This document shows positions 1 through 11,718 of a DNA stretch of 64,000 nucleotides, one piece after another; position 1 is the stretch's first letter, and the number at the start of each line of letters is the position of its first letter. The DNA lies in NCBI GenBank assembly GCA_019022495.1, contig JAFEKR010000069.1, positions 23,917-87,916 on the forward strand. Direction: 5' to 3'. The notes beneath the pieces are model-generated. The model was not told the origin of the DNA. It did not search any database and saw nothing but the letters and a program-made list of their open reading frames with translations. The position numbers were made by a program, and so were the translations under genes. This DNA comes from Epichloe hybrida (taxonomy: Eukaryota; Ascomycota; Sordariomycetes; Hypocreales; Clavicipitaceae).

Positions 1-3000
1 AACAGCTCGTCGCTGAGTCGGTGAGCCATTGAAAGGGGCTTCGTTCAGATGGATCTCCTCCAGTTTTGGCCGACTGGGGCTCTCATGTCGCCCAGCGCGA
101 AGTTCTGCAATCTGACTTTCCGCGTTGGCTCTGGCAGCTGACTGGACGCGAAGGTTTTGCTGCAACTCTTCCATCTTACGCACCAAATCGAAATTTTTTA
201 GAAGTGCCCTTTGATTGCTGTCCTCCGATGGCGGAGGTATACGGACTTCCGGGTTAACAGTTCTCAGAGCATTGAGCATCTGCGACCGCAAGTCCTGAAG
301 TTCCTGGTCTCTGGCATCTAAAGTAGCTTGCAAAGTACGGACAGTTGCTTGCGATTGGGTGCGCAACTGTTTCTCGGATTCAATCGTCCTGTTGGCTTCG
401 GCAAGCTTCACGGTGAAATTTGAAGACGCCTTTTCTGCGTTTCTGCTCGATTGAACCTCTCTGGCTACTTCATGGTTGAGATCCTCGAGGTTGAGCTGCA
501 GCTTTTCCGTCTTCTTCTCCAGAGACGCGACGGTAAGCTGAGCCTCACCAAGCTGCTTATTTAAGTTGGCGTTCTGCTCTTCCAATCTGGATTTTTCCTT
601 TTGTAAGCCGAGAAGCTGTCCACGGGAGGCTTCATTGGCCCGAGTAGTCGACCTCGCAATCTCGAGTCCCTTTTGCTGGAGCTTGTTCAGAAGTGACTTG
701 TTGTCATTCTCCGAAGCTGCTAATCGACTTTTCACCGTGGTGAGCTCTCGCTCCATCCTCTCTTTGGCTTGGTCATTCTTCAAGCCAAATTCACCAGACG
801 ACGCAATCAATTTGTTTAGGTTTTCGATTTGATTGTTGAGTTTGGCGCACTCGTCTTCGAACCATCGGAGTCGATCGTGAGCGGCATCCAAATCTTTTCG
901 TAGACTGTTCTCTCTTTCTCTGGCCATCTTTGAGGCTTGACGCTCTCCGGAAATTTCAGCTTGCAGGCGGGCTTCTTCAGCTTGTTGCTTCTCCACTCGG
1001 AGTCGTCGAATCTCATCCCGGGCCTCGTCTCGCTCTTTCTCAACAGCAGTCCGAGCCTCCATCGTCCTTCTCAGAGTATCCTGTTGGACGTAGAGTTCTT
1101 TCTCAATGACAATCTTGGACTCATTCAAGGTATCATACTCTTCCTTGAGAGATTGGTACTTGTGTTCGCCCAGCAGCATAACGTCATCTCGAGACTGACG
1201 CTCTCTACTTAAATCCATTTGGGCGTTGTACAGCTCCTCCTTCAGATCCTTAATTTGGGCCTCAAGGAGCGATCGGTTCTCATCTGCTTGGGCATCTTCC
1301 GAAAGTCTAGCAGCAAGTAGCGACTTGGCTTCTTCAGCTTCGCGTTCGAGTTGAGATTGCTTCGATCTCATGGCATCTAACTCTGCCTGAACGTCACGAA
1401 ACTTGCTTGTGACTTTGTTTTTTTCTTCCGACAAGGTCTTCTTCTGGTCTTCCAAAGTGCGGCGCTCCGTTTCGAATTTTCGTTTGTCACTTCGAAGCAG
1501 GGCGAGTTCACTTTCTTTGCTTCTCACCAGATCTTCGTAGTCGGTCGAGGTCTTGGAAAGCTGGGAGAGTTGCTGCTTGACATCCCTGTTCTCTTTGCTA
1601 AGACGAGACTCCAGCATTTTGGCCGCGTCTACTTCCTTTTGGGCGTTGTGGAGTTTGACCTGGGTGTCTTGGTCGATTTGAAGCAGCTTGCCCTCCAAAT
1701 CCTGCGCCTTTCGATCTTTTAAACTCAGCTGGCTCTGAAGCACCTTGATTTGGTCAGCAAGGGCAGCTTCTTGCTCACTTCGCTCAGATTGCCTTTGTAA
1801 AACCTCTTTCATGGCGTCCTCAAGCTCTAATGATTTTTCGGATAGCTTGCTCTTTTCTTCCTCCAGTTTGCCAATCAGTGACGCCGCCTGTTCAAGCTGG
1901 AGCCTGAACTTCTCGACATCCTCTTCGGCTCGGCGTTTGGCCTCCATGAGGTCATCGAGCTGATCTTCGAGCCTCTTCTGGTCGTCAATAGCACCAGCAA
2001 GCTTCTCTTCAAGCTCAGACTCGCGATTTTGAAGGCGTTTGAATATTTCTTCTTTATCTAACGCGAGGGCTCGCTCGCTCTCCAGAGTCTGCTGAATGCG
2101 CAGCATCTCAGCATGGGTATTGCGGCGATCGTCTTCTAACTTGTCACGCTGTGCGGCATCAAGTCTCATCTTTTCGTTCAGTTGCTTGATCATGACGTCT
2201 CTTTTCTTTACTTCAGTAGCAGTGCGGGTAGCTCCAAGCAGGGGTTTCATCTTCACGATAAGTTGCCACCAAGGGTTTTCAGCAAGGTCCAGGTAAACGT
2301 TGAAATTTCTCTGAATGATCCTGGTAGCTTCGGTTCGGAAAAGCCTCTTGTACGCTGCTCGTCTTTGGGTGAAGCCTCTGGCTACCGATTGGAATCGTGT
2401 CATTATTTCTGTGATCAAAGCGTCCCGTTGCTCCTCGAGCTCTGCCAGAACGCCAGCGCGGAAGAAGACCTTTGTGATTCCAACGCGATACAGTGTTTTG
2501 TCAAGGCCAATTTTGTTCAACATGATGGTTGCAGCGGCTTGACCCTCGAGATATCCGGTAGGCATATTTGAGCAGAGCACTTCATACCGCTGGCGAAACT
2601 CGGTAAAAGGAAGCCTGTTGGGGAAGCCTGTCCGCGCGATTCGTATACCTTCCAATACACCGTTGCAACGCAACTGATCAAGTACAAGGAGGTTGTTGAA
2701 TTGCTTCGGTCGTTTCTTATGGTTTGGCAGAATGCATCGGACAAAGTGGGGGTGCGTCGAATGTAGCTGATTCATGAGACTGTGCAGTTGTTCCTTGTGT
2801 CTCTGAGCAACTGTACGGAAAAGTCCCTTCTTCACTCGACTTCGACCACCTCCGTATTCCTCGTCTATGTCAGCACAGTCAGCGAATAGCTCACTGACAT
2901 GACCGTCAGAGGAGGAAGCAAGAAGTCGTGTGATGTTATCGTTCAGAGGGTCCTTGTTTTTCTCAAGCCAGCCTTCTGTAGAGTATTCTACTTCAGCGGC

Positions 3001-5064
3001 ATAATGTGTAAGAAGAAACCCTTGACCCAAGCGAGAAGGTCGGTATTTGCCTGACTTCTTATCCCATAGTGAATGCAGCTTTTCGGTGAAGGACTTGTCC
3101 GTGGCTTTTGGCATAACGCAATCTTCGTCGAGACAGGAGAAGATACCAATCGGGTTGGGCAATTCGATAAGATCGATAGTCGGCTGCAAATCTCGGCCAA
3201 AATCTATGAATTGCCATTCTATCTGCTCTCGAGCGTATTCTTCTTGCTCCAGAACGAACATATGATGATTGAAGAACTGCTGAAGCTTCTCGTTGGTGTA
3301 ATTGATACAAAGCTGTTCAAAGCTATTCTCTTCGAAAATTTCGAATCCAGCAATATCCAGGACCCCGATGAAATGCGAGTCGTCAAGTCCCATACCGGTC
3401 CTGTCAAGCTGTCGGTTGATTCGCGAAACAAGATCTCCAAAGCCTCGTTCGTAGATACCCTTTGACAGAGCATCGAGGCTAAGACGAACCTGTTCTGGGG
3501 TTTGGACCTTTTCAACCCATTCCCTTCCGGCTTTGACCTTGGGATGAAGAAGGCTCTGAATGAAAGGCTCTACGGGAACACCGAGGAGTTTGCATACAGT
3601 CGCTGCCTGTTGCTTGGATTCAGGGGTCAGGCGAGCCTGGTCGGCGGCCCGACTTTCCTTGACAACCTCCATGTTTCCCAAATGAAGTACTGCTGCAATA
3701 GTGCGTAGAATCGAGAGCTGCTCTCCGTCAGAGAACCCCATGACGCCAAAAGCTTCCATCAGTGAGTCCCATTCTTCCTTGTCGGAGACACCCACAATAC
3801 TGTCGTGGCCGTTTCTTGTGTAGGCGAAGTGCTGAGTGTCCAGACCGTTCAAAAGCAATTCCTCTTTGATTTGGGCGCTGCCCCCTTTTAAAAGCTGGTA
3901 AAAAACATGGTAATTGCGCTCGTGTGGGTTGATGCGTACGACTCGTGACTTCTCAAGGAGATACCAGTCGATGAAAGCACCAGCGATGGCACCATTTCGA
4001 TTGAACTCGATGCGAATGAACTTTCCAAATCGGGACGAGTTATGATTTCGGACTGTCTGGGCATTTCCGAAAGCTTCTAGGATGGGGTTTGCTCGAAGAA
4101 TCTGCTGCGAGAGATTGGTATGTTGAGATCGGTTTCTCGTGGCTACCTCCGACGGTGCAACAGCTGCAAGGTATTTGATGACCTTCTTCGTATTTTCTGT
4201 TTTACCGGCACCGGATTCGCCAGTAACCAAGATACTCTGATTCCTGCCTTCTTCAACCAAGTTTCGGAATGCTTCATCAGCCATAGCGAAGATGTGAGGT
4301 TTTGTGTCTTCCCGACTTCGTCCTTTATACATGTTTATGTACTCGTGGGTGTAGATCGGTAAAGGGCAATAAGGATTGACCGTGACTAGAAAAAGCCCGG
4401 AGTATGTGTATATCAGATCTGACTGGTATCTCGTCTGAAGGTTGTGGACAACCGAAGCCTCGTTCAAATGGGTCAATTCGGCCATGTCGTTTGCTTTGTC
4501 GAATTTTGCGGGGTTCACTTTGTCAACGCTTTCAGCATCAAGCTCTCGTTGCTATTGATCTTGTTAGCCAGAAAAAATTGTGAAATCTGAGTCTGAGCAA
4601 CTGACCGTCCCATCGTCCGTCTGGACCAAAATACGATGGCTTCCCAGCTCTTCGACGACCCAGCCTTTGACAAAGGCATGTTGTGGATCCTTAAGCCACA
4701 CATATCTCTTGCCAGAAAAATCATTTTCTCCTTCAATGCCATTCACAATATTGTTCTCGCGCCTCATCTCATCCGACTTGATGAATGAGGGTGCGAAAGT
4801 GCTAGAGGTTGGCGTTCCATTTCTAGAATCGGTTCTATGATGTCGCACGGCACTCCCTGGCCCATTAAATACGGCTCCAAATGAGTTGCTGGATTGCGAG
4901 CGGCCATGTGAAGCTGGTGTCGAAACACCAGCGGGTGTGGGTGAAGAGAAGAGAGAAGACTTTGGTCTGCTAGAATTATAAGGAGCTGGCGAGGGCGAGG
5001 AAGATTCTGCTCGAACGAAGGGATTACCACGGCGCTGTGCCGAGCCATTGGGATTTAGGGCCAT
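1..5064 (-). CDS. Myosin class II heavy chain (MyoB/Myo2 type), 5' part, runs off the left edge
   Basis: Actin-based motor of the cytokinetic ring and septum in filamentous fungi. Exon 1 is 5064-4606 and exon 2 runs from 4551 to the window edge without a stop; the 54-bp intron (4605-4552) has donor GTCAGT and acceptor ATAG. About 1670 residues are visible. Residues 1-85 are Ser/Pro-rich and look disordered. They are followed by a myosin SH3-like N-terminal segment (KRYVWLKDP). The P-loop GESGAGKT is at about residue 264. After the converter and the region ending in the class II signature NPWW at about position 2275, the frame becomes a long Glu/Lys/Leu/Gln-rich coiled coil down to position 1. 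Class II is supported by the neck plus coiled-coil tail. The C-terminal tail (several hundred residues in the family) is outside the window. It is divergent to the Red1-like gene. Confidence 0.93.
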
Positions 5065-5895
5065 GATGAGTTGCGAGCATCAAGCGCGGCTTTGTTGATG
5101 CGTTACAGTGACAGTTCGTACATTCGTGACCCAAGGTCGTCATGTGTGTAAACAAAAGTCGGATAGAGTCGTAGGAAGGGATAGTATACAAGTTACAAAG
5201 TGCAACACATTGATCGAGAGCGAACAGAAGAGAAGTCGGAAGCACCAGCGCTTCTTGAGCAGCTATAAATTGCTGAATGGAGATAACACCAAGAAGCCCA
5301 TTGTTTGACGTGAGAGCGCGTAATATCAGGTGGTATTGATCGCCGCCGAAATCCGTTGCTGGGGAGAGATCCCTCTGGAGTAAACAGAGGCTTACCACGT
5401 GACTATAGTGGAGACTCACCACCCCTTTCTGTCCTCTAGACCGGACTTGGACTAGCATCGTCTTGGCTCAGCTGCGACCCAAAGTCAAAAGCTCAAAGCT
5501 GAGCCCGAAATCGTCCATCGCATTTTTTTTTTTTTGGCTTATGATCATCACGGTCGCGCAAAGGTCCGGATTTCTTGATTCGCCACCGACCTGCCATTAC
5601 ATTCAAAAGGTGCCAGACCGCACGTGCTTTTCTCTTCTTTCTTTTTTGGCGATCTTGTATCGGCGTTCTAGAGAGTCGACTTCCCATCTTTCAAATTTTG
5701 TGCTGAGAATATCTGGTACATTTCGACCAAAGCCGCCATTTCACCTGCCAGACGCCATCAAGTTGTGTTGAGCCTGGGATATCCTCCTAAACTATACGCA
5801 AGTAGGGGCCGACTTCGTTCCTTAAGACTAATATCACTGTTCAAACTCGAACTCCAAAGCCCAAATGCCATACTCTGGCATAACTCGACCAAAAG
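5065..5895. promoter_or_regulatory. Divergent promoter region between myosin II and the Red1-like gene
   Basis: These 831 bp lie between two ATGs pointing outward, so both promoters and both 5' UTRs must lie here. It holds a T-run at about 5523-5536 and pyrimidine-rich stretches near 5630-5650. The small open frames on both strands show no recognisable protein. No specific factor site was identified. Confidence 0.6.
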
Positions 5896-8800
5896 ATGAA
5901 CCAGCCAGGACACGGATTTGCGTTGCCAGATGGCCACAGTCTACGCCAAGATTTTGCCAACACTGCGCAGTTCCCAAACAAGACTGCAATCTACCATTCG
6001 AACGGCTATTCCCAGGGCTCATTAGGCGAGCAAAAAACTGTTGCTTCCAACTATGGCCACAGTATGATACCCGGTTTGGGTTTAGGGGCATCAAATAATC
6101 CTGCGAGTACCTATGGCTCCGGTCTCAACGACAATGCTCCAAGCTGGCGACCGCAGCCACAAAACTCGACTTTCGTTCCTCAAACAGAGCTGGTGTTGCA
6201 AACCCGCCATGCCTCCGTCAAGATCCCTGGCCTGAACGGGGCACGCGGTATTGTCTCTGAAGATGGACAGGTAAGCGAAGATGGAGAGGTCGAGGTTGTG
6301 TATGAACCCTCCGAGTCCCATCCGCAAGCTATATCTGTGGGACAAGGACAACAGCCAAGTCCGGCACAATCGCTGAACGCGGCCGCGGTAGCACAGCAAC
6401 TTAATAGCGAACGTGATGGATCGTATTCTCCATACTTGTCGCCTCAGGAAATTTTGCCGTCTGGGAAGGATTTGCCCGTCTCTCAAACGGGCACACACAT
6501 TTCGACCCTCGATGCAAGGAACCAGCAATCACCTAAACAGACCCAACATAAAGAGCATCGCGCCTTCCAACAATCATCCATAAGTCTGACTGACCGAGAC
6601 CAGTCAAGTCATTCTCATTTGCAAGATTCAAGAAAGAAGGCCAAGGATGCCATTCTTCGTCTGTGGCCGTTGGATATTCGATTTCACAATTATCTCGCCG
6701 AAGGCCTTGACGAGGCCATCCTCAAATCGCTATTCCAGGACTTGGGTCTCAGTATTGATGAAACTACTCGGACAACTCAAGTAGACAATGCGAAGAGCTC
6801 TGTGGCGGAGGCGGAAAAGACCAAAATTCAAGCTAAAGAAGCCGAAGATAAGAAATCCAAGGAGTCAACATCCACCGCGGTAGATAGATCCGAGGAACGA
6901 AAGGACCGTATTGCGCGTCTTCTTGCTGCAAAAGGATCAAAGCAAAGCGTCTCGACAGTTGTGGCACCCCGAAATGCCGTGCTATCAGCGGTGAATCAGA
7001 CGCAGACGCAGGCGACTAAGAGCGCCAAGTCATCGATGTCTCAGGTAGAAAAGTCGAAGCTGATTCAGCAGAAGATAGCTGCGTTAAAGAAGGCGCGTGA
7101 AACGCCACAAGAGCAAAAGCCTATGCAGCTCGAAAGCAGTGACTCCGGCCCAAATGAATCGACATCTGAGGCAGTCAAAGCAATCCACGGGGCTCGGCCT
7201 GCGGAATCAACACCGGGGCTGTCCCTATCTCCGGTCAAAAGAACTTGGCAACTCAATGGGGCAGTTGTAAAACCTGTGGCAACCCTCCAGATTGCTAGTT
7301 CACAGCATGCCTTTTCATCAGCACCGTTTGATCAAAATCCAGAGTCTCGTCCTTTCTTGATCAACGTCAGCGATGATGAAGAGAATGAGGACGAAGAAAT
7401 GGAAATCGACTCACCCGCCCGTCCTGAGACTCCTCCAAACATGCTGAGAACGCCGGTACAATATAATGCTTCACTACACGATCCTCTCTCCTTATCCGAC
7501 CCCGCCACGGCTCGCCAAATACGAAGCCCTGCGTCAATATCAATACCGTTACGCAACATCAACAGGAACAATGGAGGTGATTTGCAAAGCATGAACAAGC
7601 AAATCGAGGAGATGAAGCGAAAGATTGCCGAGGCGGAGGCGCGTAAGAAGGCCAAAAACTCACGGCAAGGCTCTCCCACTCTGTCCCAGCGCCACGACAG
7701 TTCTCTTGATGATAATTCGGACGTGGCCAGTCGTCCAATTGCGTCTGTCAAGCCGTTCGATGGTGACTTGGCATTGGGGCCAAAACCTAGTCTGAGTCCA
7801 AATCTGAAACGACGGTCACGCTCTCGGGCCGCTAGTGAACGGTTGCCATTGTTGGAAGCTCGGCGCAGAGAGCAACTCGAGAAGCTCAAGACTCTCCAAT
7901 CCGAAGTCGCTAGGATCGAGATGGAGCTGGAGAAAGATCAATTGGAGGAGGAGCAGCTAAAGGGGGAAATCATGACTTCCGACTCCGGCAAAGGCGATGC
8001 CTTGTTCCCTGCGGTAGAAGCAGCACTGACCGCTGAAGCTGCGCAAGCGTCTTATATTTCCGACAAGATGGACATCGTGGAAGAGTCGTCTCCTGAAGTG
8101 GCAGATGAGGGTTTCGAGATGGCGGTCACTCAGGATACACAGCAGGCTGAGAAACGAGGCGAATCGTCACCTGTTCATGCACTCGTTCCGAACGACACTG
8201 AGATTATTGGAAACTGTGAAAGAGGTGGTGCCGTGGCCAACGTTAGCACCAGCAAATCAACGACGACGAGTTGCAGTGAGAATGCAACTAGTGACGGATT
8301 GACATCAAGCAAACCCGACGTATCACAACACGATGGACCCCCTGCTAAGCAAGTCAACGACGACGATGTTGCCATGGAAGACACGGGCTACTCAGCAGAC
8401 GAAGATGTGGAAGAAGATTCCGAAGATGACTATGAGCCTCCGGAAGTCACTCAATCATCATTGGCTGCTAACGATGAATCCACGCTGCAAGACAAGCCCT
8501 CACTAGCTGAACATGATGCTCCTCCAGCAGTTGAGCAAGTCGTATCGGGGATTAGCTTGAAGTCAGCCAGCGATCCAGATCCGCCTAGAAGTTCAGCCGA
8601 TAGCGAACCTACGTTTGCCAGAGTGCCTCCTGCTACGAGCTTCCTCGCCTATGAGACCCCGCTCCAATATTTCCATGCGTATCGATTTCACCCTTTCTTC
8701 AACCAAACTGTTGCCGGTGGGTTGCGCTCATTAACATACAGCAATAAGATTGATGTGAAGAAGGAGTTGTGTCCCGACGAGCTGGGCGCACAGCGTTGTT

Positions 8801-9159
8801 CTAGAGGCAGCGAATGCGACTACCAACATTTTGAAACTATGCAGGCTCCCGGTAAGTAAATCTACTCCTAGGTGACTAATGAAATCTGTCCGAAGTGCGA
8901 AGCAGCGTCACAGCTCGAGGTGGGCACTGACAGCCTCCACTGGACAGATGATCAGATCCTGCTCCAGCTCGGAGCAGCTGAGCACTACGACGAGGAGCAG
9001 CGAGAGAATTACATAAGCGGTTTGAAGCAGCTTCTCACCGACTACCGCACCCGAAAAGTCAGAGACTTCAATACCATTAGTCAAGGCATTGTTGACTATA
9101 GGGCGCGATTTCTTGGCGACAAGACCAAGATCCTTCCCCTGGGTCACGTTTCGCTCTGA
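5896..9159 (+). CDS. Red1/ZFC3H1-like zinc-finger protein (putative nuclear exosome adaptor)
   Basis: Two exons, 5896-8851 and 8903-9159, give 1070 residues. The 51-bp intron has donor GTAAGT, branch site TGACTAAT and a GAAG acceptor that keeps the frame. Most of the protein is low-complexity and charged, with coiled-coil-like stretches near residues 560-590 and 650-690 and acidic patches around 490-505 and 830-850. The only strong family mark is the C-terminal C3H1-type finger (LCPDEL, then Cys...Cys...H) at about residues 955-975, preceded by a conserved ETPLQYFHAYRFHPFF segment. That arrangement is typical of the ZFC3H1/Red1 family, which links RNA-processing factors to the nuclear exosome. 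The role is inferred from the family. The gene is convergent with the broken RTA1 gene. Confidence 0.75.
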
Positions 9160-10097
9160 TGGCGACGGGTCCAGATCTGCACGAGACATGCATATATCAT
9201 ATTTCCAAATCTATACACTGTAAGCACATCCAATGAATGGCCCATTCGGCCATTTCATCTCCCATTTCAAGCAGTACCTGGTCATGGGGGCGCAAGACCA
9301 AGCGAGGCCCGATTCATCTTCTTTGCTATATATGGCGCTCATGGCGGGTCTGCATTTTCAATCCATACGAACTGCGCGCCAGGTGCATGTTGTGCGGCGT
9401 TATCCTGGGACGTAAGCCTTGACGATACCCCCGTCAATACCATGATTTCAGTTACCAATTCTCGTTGCATTGTGGTTAAGCCACAGATAGTTGTGCACAT
9501 TTCACGTAAGTTTTTAGTGGCCACATGCTGGCCGGCTGGCTGGCTGGCTCCTCGGCGATTGTCAGGCAAGACATTTTACTTTGGGAGCGTGGACTTTTGA
9601 ATGCTTGGGGGAAACCTGAGCATAGACGCGGCATGGTTCGTAATTAGGACTAATAAGAGGCGTATTAGTAGCCTCGTATACCGTGGATTAATTTCCGGGG
9701 TCAGGGTCAGTTCAGCAGTAGACATGAGCACAGTCGGAAGTTGCTTCATAGTGTATAATTGATGATGATGTTGACGTTTAGACATGGAATGTCACTCTAA
9801 AGAGCGAACTTGGGGTATTTCAAAATAAAATCCAAGTCTACTCTATTAGCTTCTATCTATCATGACTCTTTCTCGTCGGTCCGTGTGACGTGACGTCACT
9901 TGTAAAATAGTTGACGAAAACGCCGTGCCTCGCTAAAAAAAAAAAACACACAATCCTCTAGATGACCACCGAAACAAATAAAAAAATGAAAGGCAAACCC
10001 TCCCTCTGCCGTGTCACGACATGATTCTCACGCAGCACCATCAGCCGCGCGTGGCAGGCAGCCTTAACCTACTCTCTTCAGCCAGGCTCTTCTCACA
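9160..10097. other. Convergent intergenic region, no gene seen
   Basis: 938 bp between the 3' ends of the Red1-like and RTA1 genes. It contains 3' UTR-like AT-rich sequence, a short GGCT tandem (about 9533-9548) and an A-run (about 9934-9946). Short open frames on either strand lack recognisable domains and sensible codon patterns. Confidence 0.5.
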
Positions 10098-10960
10098 CTA
10101 GGACGCCTCGTTGTCGTTGTCGTAGTCGTTCTCGCGCCCAAACAGCAACTCCCCGGCACAAACAACAGGATGGAAGAAATTCAAAGCCAGCACGGCAACG
10201 AGGACGAGCACGCCCTCGAAGCCAATGAACATGGCCTGGTTAGCCAATGATGGGGCCGGTCCGTCCAGCCCTCGCTCAGCTCGGCGACACGGAAACAGCT
10301 CCGCCACAGGATGAGAAACGAGGCCAACGACAGGGAAGCCAGGAAGAGCTTGAAGCGGAGCGAGCCGCGCATGCGGACCAGCACGGGGTCCTGGGAGAGG
10401 GCGGCCGCGCCGAGGGCCTTGCGGCGCCGGCACACGCGCAGTCGCAGGGAATGAACTGAGGGCATGTCATCATTTGTTCCCTCTTGTCAGCGCCATGGGC
10501 CATATACAAGACAGAAAGGAAGGGGGTTGGGGGCGGGGGCAATGAAACTCACAATGCTCGTATAATACGCCGGCGGCAACCTCGAGTTCTCGGGCCTAAA
10601 GGCGCTCACGATCCTCCTCAGGCACATATAACACCCTGGCGCCATGAAGGCCGGCCCAATCGTCAGGCAGCAGATCTGTATCATGAAGCCATTCTGGTCC
10701 CACGGGTTGTGCCAGCTCATGATGCGGCCGACGTAGCCCAGGACGAGGGCCGCGTTGAAGAAGCCTGTCCGGCGGGTGAGTGCCCATGTTGCGGCGTGAG
10801 CGACCAGGGATGCGCCGTAGAGGCTCAGCAAGATGGCATTGGGGGCGAGATCGGGGCGGTACTCGTAGTAGGTCGAGGGGACGTCGTCGCAGGTGGGCGA
10901 AGATGGGTTGTTCAGGCAGAAAATTTGGAGGGCATCTAGAGTGGAGTTTCTTTCTGACAT
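10098..10960 (-). pseudogene. RTA1-family membrane protein, degraded by an internal deletion and a frameshift
   Basis: The RTA1 family comprises seven-helix fungal membrane proteins tied to lipid translocation and drug or stress resistance. Exon 1 (10960 to about 10553) encodes a good family N-terminus with GRIMSWHNPWDQNGFM and ends at YTSI before a GTGAGT donor. After the acceptor at 10456-10457, exon 2 starts with the family motif FIPCD. It then jumps, at about 10441 and in another frame, to a conserved later segment (RRRKALGAAALSQDP... FRVAELSEGW), so an estimated 55-80 residues covering one or two helices are missing. A second break at about 10258 (loss of one base) moves the reading to the frame ending FIGFEGVLVLVAVLALNFF and a TAG at 10098. 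A spliced form that keeps the first frame across the intron exists, but it discards FIPCD and does not repair the second break. Confidence 0.75.
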
Positions 10961-11718
10961 TTTTTTCTTTTTTTCGGGAGGCTTTTTTTTTCACGTCAAT
11001 AATTATCTGCTCGTGCGGCAACTTTTCAGCGCGGTGATGACTGATTGATGTGAATGTTCCCGTGTGACTGTGGCTGTCGCGAAGTCGCCATGAAAAGGGG
11101 TCTGTCTGGTGTTATTAGCCGCTGTATTCCTCTTCCCGACAAAACCGACAAAACAAAACAAACGCTGACGACATCTTTGATCACATCTTACAAACCGAAA
11201 GAGCCCGAGAAGGAGCGTCTCGGACACGAAGTTGATTCTCGTTCTGAGTTCCGAGCACCGAGGTTTCGCGAGGCCGTGCTGTTCGCTCCCAACTTATTAA
11301 TAGCTCGATTTATCCGTTGCCGATTTCTTGCAACAAATGGCGAGCCGGGTGTCTCGGGGTTTCGGGGTTATCCGAGGAGGATGCGGAGGATGCGGCTGGT
11401 TTATTAGTCACGGGCTGGAGATTCAATGCTGTTGGGAGTTGGCACGAGTCAAAATTTTCTGTTTCTAAAGCCACATCAACACGATCAAAGAAAAAAACAT
11501 TGTGTACGGAGTAAATACGCGGCGAAGCGCTCGGGAGTCAGTTCCACTCCCGAATCTCAATGCCGGCGCGGTGCGCCACCGGAACGGAACCGACTTGCGC
11601 ACTGAGCAACGGACCGCCGAAAGCCTCACGGATAGGTATGTGCTCGTCTTTCAAGCTTCCGGTGTGGCAGAATGAGCCACGTTCGTCTTCTCTTGCTTAT
11701 CATCTCATTCCATTTAAC
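10961..11718. other. Intergenic: 5' side of the RTA1 pseudogene and 3' side of the lipase
   Basis: 758 bp. It contains pyrimidine/purine runs just upstream of the RTA1 ATG (T-rich near 10970-10990), as expected of a fungal promoter. The open frame at 11054-11407 has no recognisable features. No RNA gene or repeat is evident. Confidence 0.45.

Noticed and set aside
10441..10552. Alternative splice making the RTA1 gene intact
   Set aside because: Using an earlier AG keeps one frame but replaces the family motif FIPCD by unrelated residues, still lacks the central helices, and leaves the second frameshift.
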